DNA of 64,000 nt from Pterobdella sp. o SKG-2022. Lineage: Eukaryota > Annelida > Clitellata > Hirudinida > Piscicolidae. Below are positions 62,102-64,000 of this stretch, one piece after another (position 1 is the stretch's first letter; the number at the start of each line of letters is the position of its first letter). The position numbers and the translations under genes were made by a program. The notes under the pieces are model-generated. The model was not told the DNA's origin and did no database searches. It was given only the letters and a program-made list of their open reading frames with translations. The stretch covers positions 8,489,964-8,553,963 of the forward strand of contig OZ038323.1 of the NCBI GenBank assembly GCA_964035795.1, given 5' to 3'.

Positions 62102-64000
62102 CTGGCGGTGCATGGGGGGAGAAGGGAGTTTGTGGGTGGTGGTGTGGGTTTTAGGGTGGTTTTGTAAGAGTTTTGTAAAATTAAGAAATTTTTTTTAAAT
62201 ACAGTGGTTGATTAGTTGCTAGGCTCTGTGAAGATTTGTATTTATTTAGGCAATGTTGAAATTTTTTTGGTTTTGTTGGTTATTGTGGATTTTGCTGGTT
62301 TTTAAGAGTTTCTGGGGTTCCATCAGATTTATGGAGTTTGGGTGTTTTATGTTCATGAAAATGAGGTAGGTGTATATACATAAAACTTGGGTTTATTTGA
62401 TGAACAGGTATTTTTGTAAATTCTTCGTGCTGTTTGGAATTTTTTTATATTTTTATAAATAATTTGATTAGAAATGATGGATGCATAGTTGATTTAGTTA
62501 TGTTCAAATGCTTGAAGATTAAAATTCGAAACTTGCTTGTTTTTGAAAGATAAATGGGTCATGAAAAATCTTCACGGAAATCATGAAAAAGTGGTTTTTG
62601 AATTAAACTTATGTATTTTAAGGAATTTTTGGAAGTTTTGAAAAAATTGACAAAAAAATTTGGAATAAAAATATACTCCTAAAAAATATTTTTTTAAAAT
62701 TTCAATTTAAAAGTGAAAATATTCTAAATATTATTTCAAAGTCTTATATTGTAACATAAAAATATAATCCTATAAACGCTATACAAATTTGAGCGGATAG
62801 CTTCAAAACTCCTGAAGACAAACCTCATCTCTGATGGGCAACTTGAGCCAGCTTATTAGGTTTAAATCATGAAGGTTATCTAGAGGAGTCTGAATTTAGA
62901 ATTTATATGGTCATTCGCTTCAAGGATGGTATGATCATATCACAAGCTTTAAGATACGAGTGAATAAAATTTTAATGAACTTATAAAATTCTCTTGCTTT
63001 GAAATTTGTGATAAAGTTTGAAACAATGGAAGTTAAGTAGGATTTGAATTATTAATATACTAAATTATTTTTTCAATATCTTCATGCTTCGGTGCAGCTG
63101 AGAATGATTTGATAATTACTTATATATTAATTCCAATAAAAAATTTATTTCTTGAGCACAAAGTTTTTCGTAAGTGGAACTCACATCGTCAATTATTCTC
63201 CACTTGGTGCTGCGAGTTAGACTTACGAAAAGCTTCGTGTTCTTCGGTTATAAAGTTTTCAATCTGAGTTCTTTTCGTACAAGGCTAATACTGTTTCACT
63301 CACTACATAAAAATTGAATAAAAAAAATACAGGTGAATTAAAAAAGGAATGTTTTAATAAAACACTTTCAAGTGATAAGCACGCCAAATCGATAGAATGA
63401 TTTAAACGAAGAAGAAGATAGAATTTAATCAGATCCTTCAGTGAAATACTTGGAGAGACATGAAAGACTTCTGTACCTACGCCAATTCCTAATTAAATAA
63501 AAGTTAATGCAAGTTTCTCAGTGAATGATTGGGAGATTTTGATGATTAAATTGAGAAGATGATGAAATTAAAAAAAAAACGAAAAAACTCGATAGTGTGG
63601 AAATTTGAGATGATTTAATTTGAAGAAGTGGTTAGTTTTAGATTTTTAACACAAATATTATGAAAAATGAGATTTAAAAAGATACAGATACATTGTTTGA
63701 ACACAAAATCATATTTGTTAACGAGTTAGCCTATGATAGAATTGTATAAAGATAAACACAGAATTTTAAACTTTATTGAATTGCGAAGCTTTTCGAAACT
63801 AATCATTCATCATCAGGCCATAAACTATATATCCGTTATCTAGTTTAGTTAGTTTCGAAAATCTTCGCAATTCAATAAAGTTTAAAATCCTGTGTTTATC
63901 TTTATACAATCATATTTACAAGCATAGATGGAAATTGGAAACTGCATATTGAATCAATGATCTATATGTTAAATAATTAATACATATACTATATAAAGTT
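62102..64000. other. Upstream part of the channel gene or intergenic, no exon seen
   Basis: The exon ending at 62101 begins in phase 0, so further N-terminal exons should follow at higher coordinates. None is recognisable before the edge. The segment contains short inverted CTTACGAAAA motifs near 63165-63240 and the long foldback at 63741-63910. Confidence 0.5.
63741..63910. mobile_element. Long foldback repeat with 62-bp arms
   Basis: Arms 63741-63802 and 63849-63910 are reverse complements with two mismatches in 62, separated by 46 bases. Inner arm ends read GCGAAGCTTTTCGAAAC and its complement. The minus strand of the loop and left arm reads CCTGATGATGAA then TTTCGAAAAGCTTCG, which is hammerhead-core-like. 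Right arm CGAAAATCTTCG-A-TTCAATAAA parallels the right arm at 29340 (GAAAAGCTTCGTATTTCAATAAA), so both belong to one family. No coding capacity. Confidence 0.65.

Overview
The window is nuclear DNA from an AT-rich invertebrate animal. Every recognisable gene is split by many GT-AG introns, mostly 0.1 to 2 kb, with exons more GC-rich than their surroundings, and the genes are typical metazoan families. A lophotrochozoan such as a leech, another annelid or a mollusc is the best guess. The reasons are the mixture of GATA, CA and AAT microsatellites, Asn-rich low-complexity protein segments, a SINE-like motif reminiscent of cephalopod SINEs, and a GlyR/GluCl-type chloride channel. The species is inference only. 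Bacterial features (operons, Shine-Dalgarno sites, CRISPR) are absent.

Layout, left to right. (1) 223-1609, minus: N-terminal exons of a succinate-semialdehyde dehydrogenase (ALDH5A1 type) that runs off the left edge. (2) 2401-4684, minus: an SH2/SOCS-box protein with a long novel N-terminus. (3) 5926-16436, plus: type I inositol polyphosphate 5-phosphatase (INPP5A), 16 exons, with a very long tail before its CaaX box. (4) 16.4-20.9 kb: microsatellite-rich spacer with one convincing-looking serine-rich terminal exon of unknown parentage. (5) 20975-23658, minus: AP-1 clathrin adaptor sigma subunit. (6) 25300-28682, minus: MITF/TFEB/TFE3-family bHLH-leucine zipper factor. (7) 29879-35450, plus: Na+/K+-ATPase beta subunit. 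(8) 37106-47702, plus: CLASP microtubule-stabilising protein lacking its first TOG domain. (9) 48.4-48.9 kb: 3' tail of a non-LTR retrotransposon. (10) 50351-62101, minus: Cys-loop ligand-gated chloride channel subunit, with N-terminal exons beyond what I can find and one internal exon unlocated.

The genes are unrelated housekeeping, signalling and neuronal genes, so there is no pathway cluster. Two pairs are head to head (SOCS/INPP5A and MITF/Na,K-ATPase beta, each with about 1.2 kb between start codons) and could share promoters. Exon coordinates were derived by hand from reading frame, splice-site dinucleotides, phase continuity and remembered family motifs; no alignment was run. For SOCS, AP1S, MITF, ATP1B and CLASP the hand-built exon chains sum to a multiple of three with a terminal stop, and INPP5A does too with its one tentative exon.

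The most noteworthy non-genic observations are two roughly 380-bp reverse-complementary tetranucleotide arrays in introns flanking INPP5A exons 4-8, which could fold the pre-mRNA and favour circular RNA. There is also a family of near-perfect foldback repeats sharing a CGAAAAGCTTCG motif, with hammerhead-like cores nearby.
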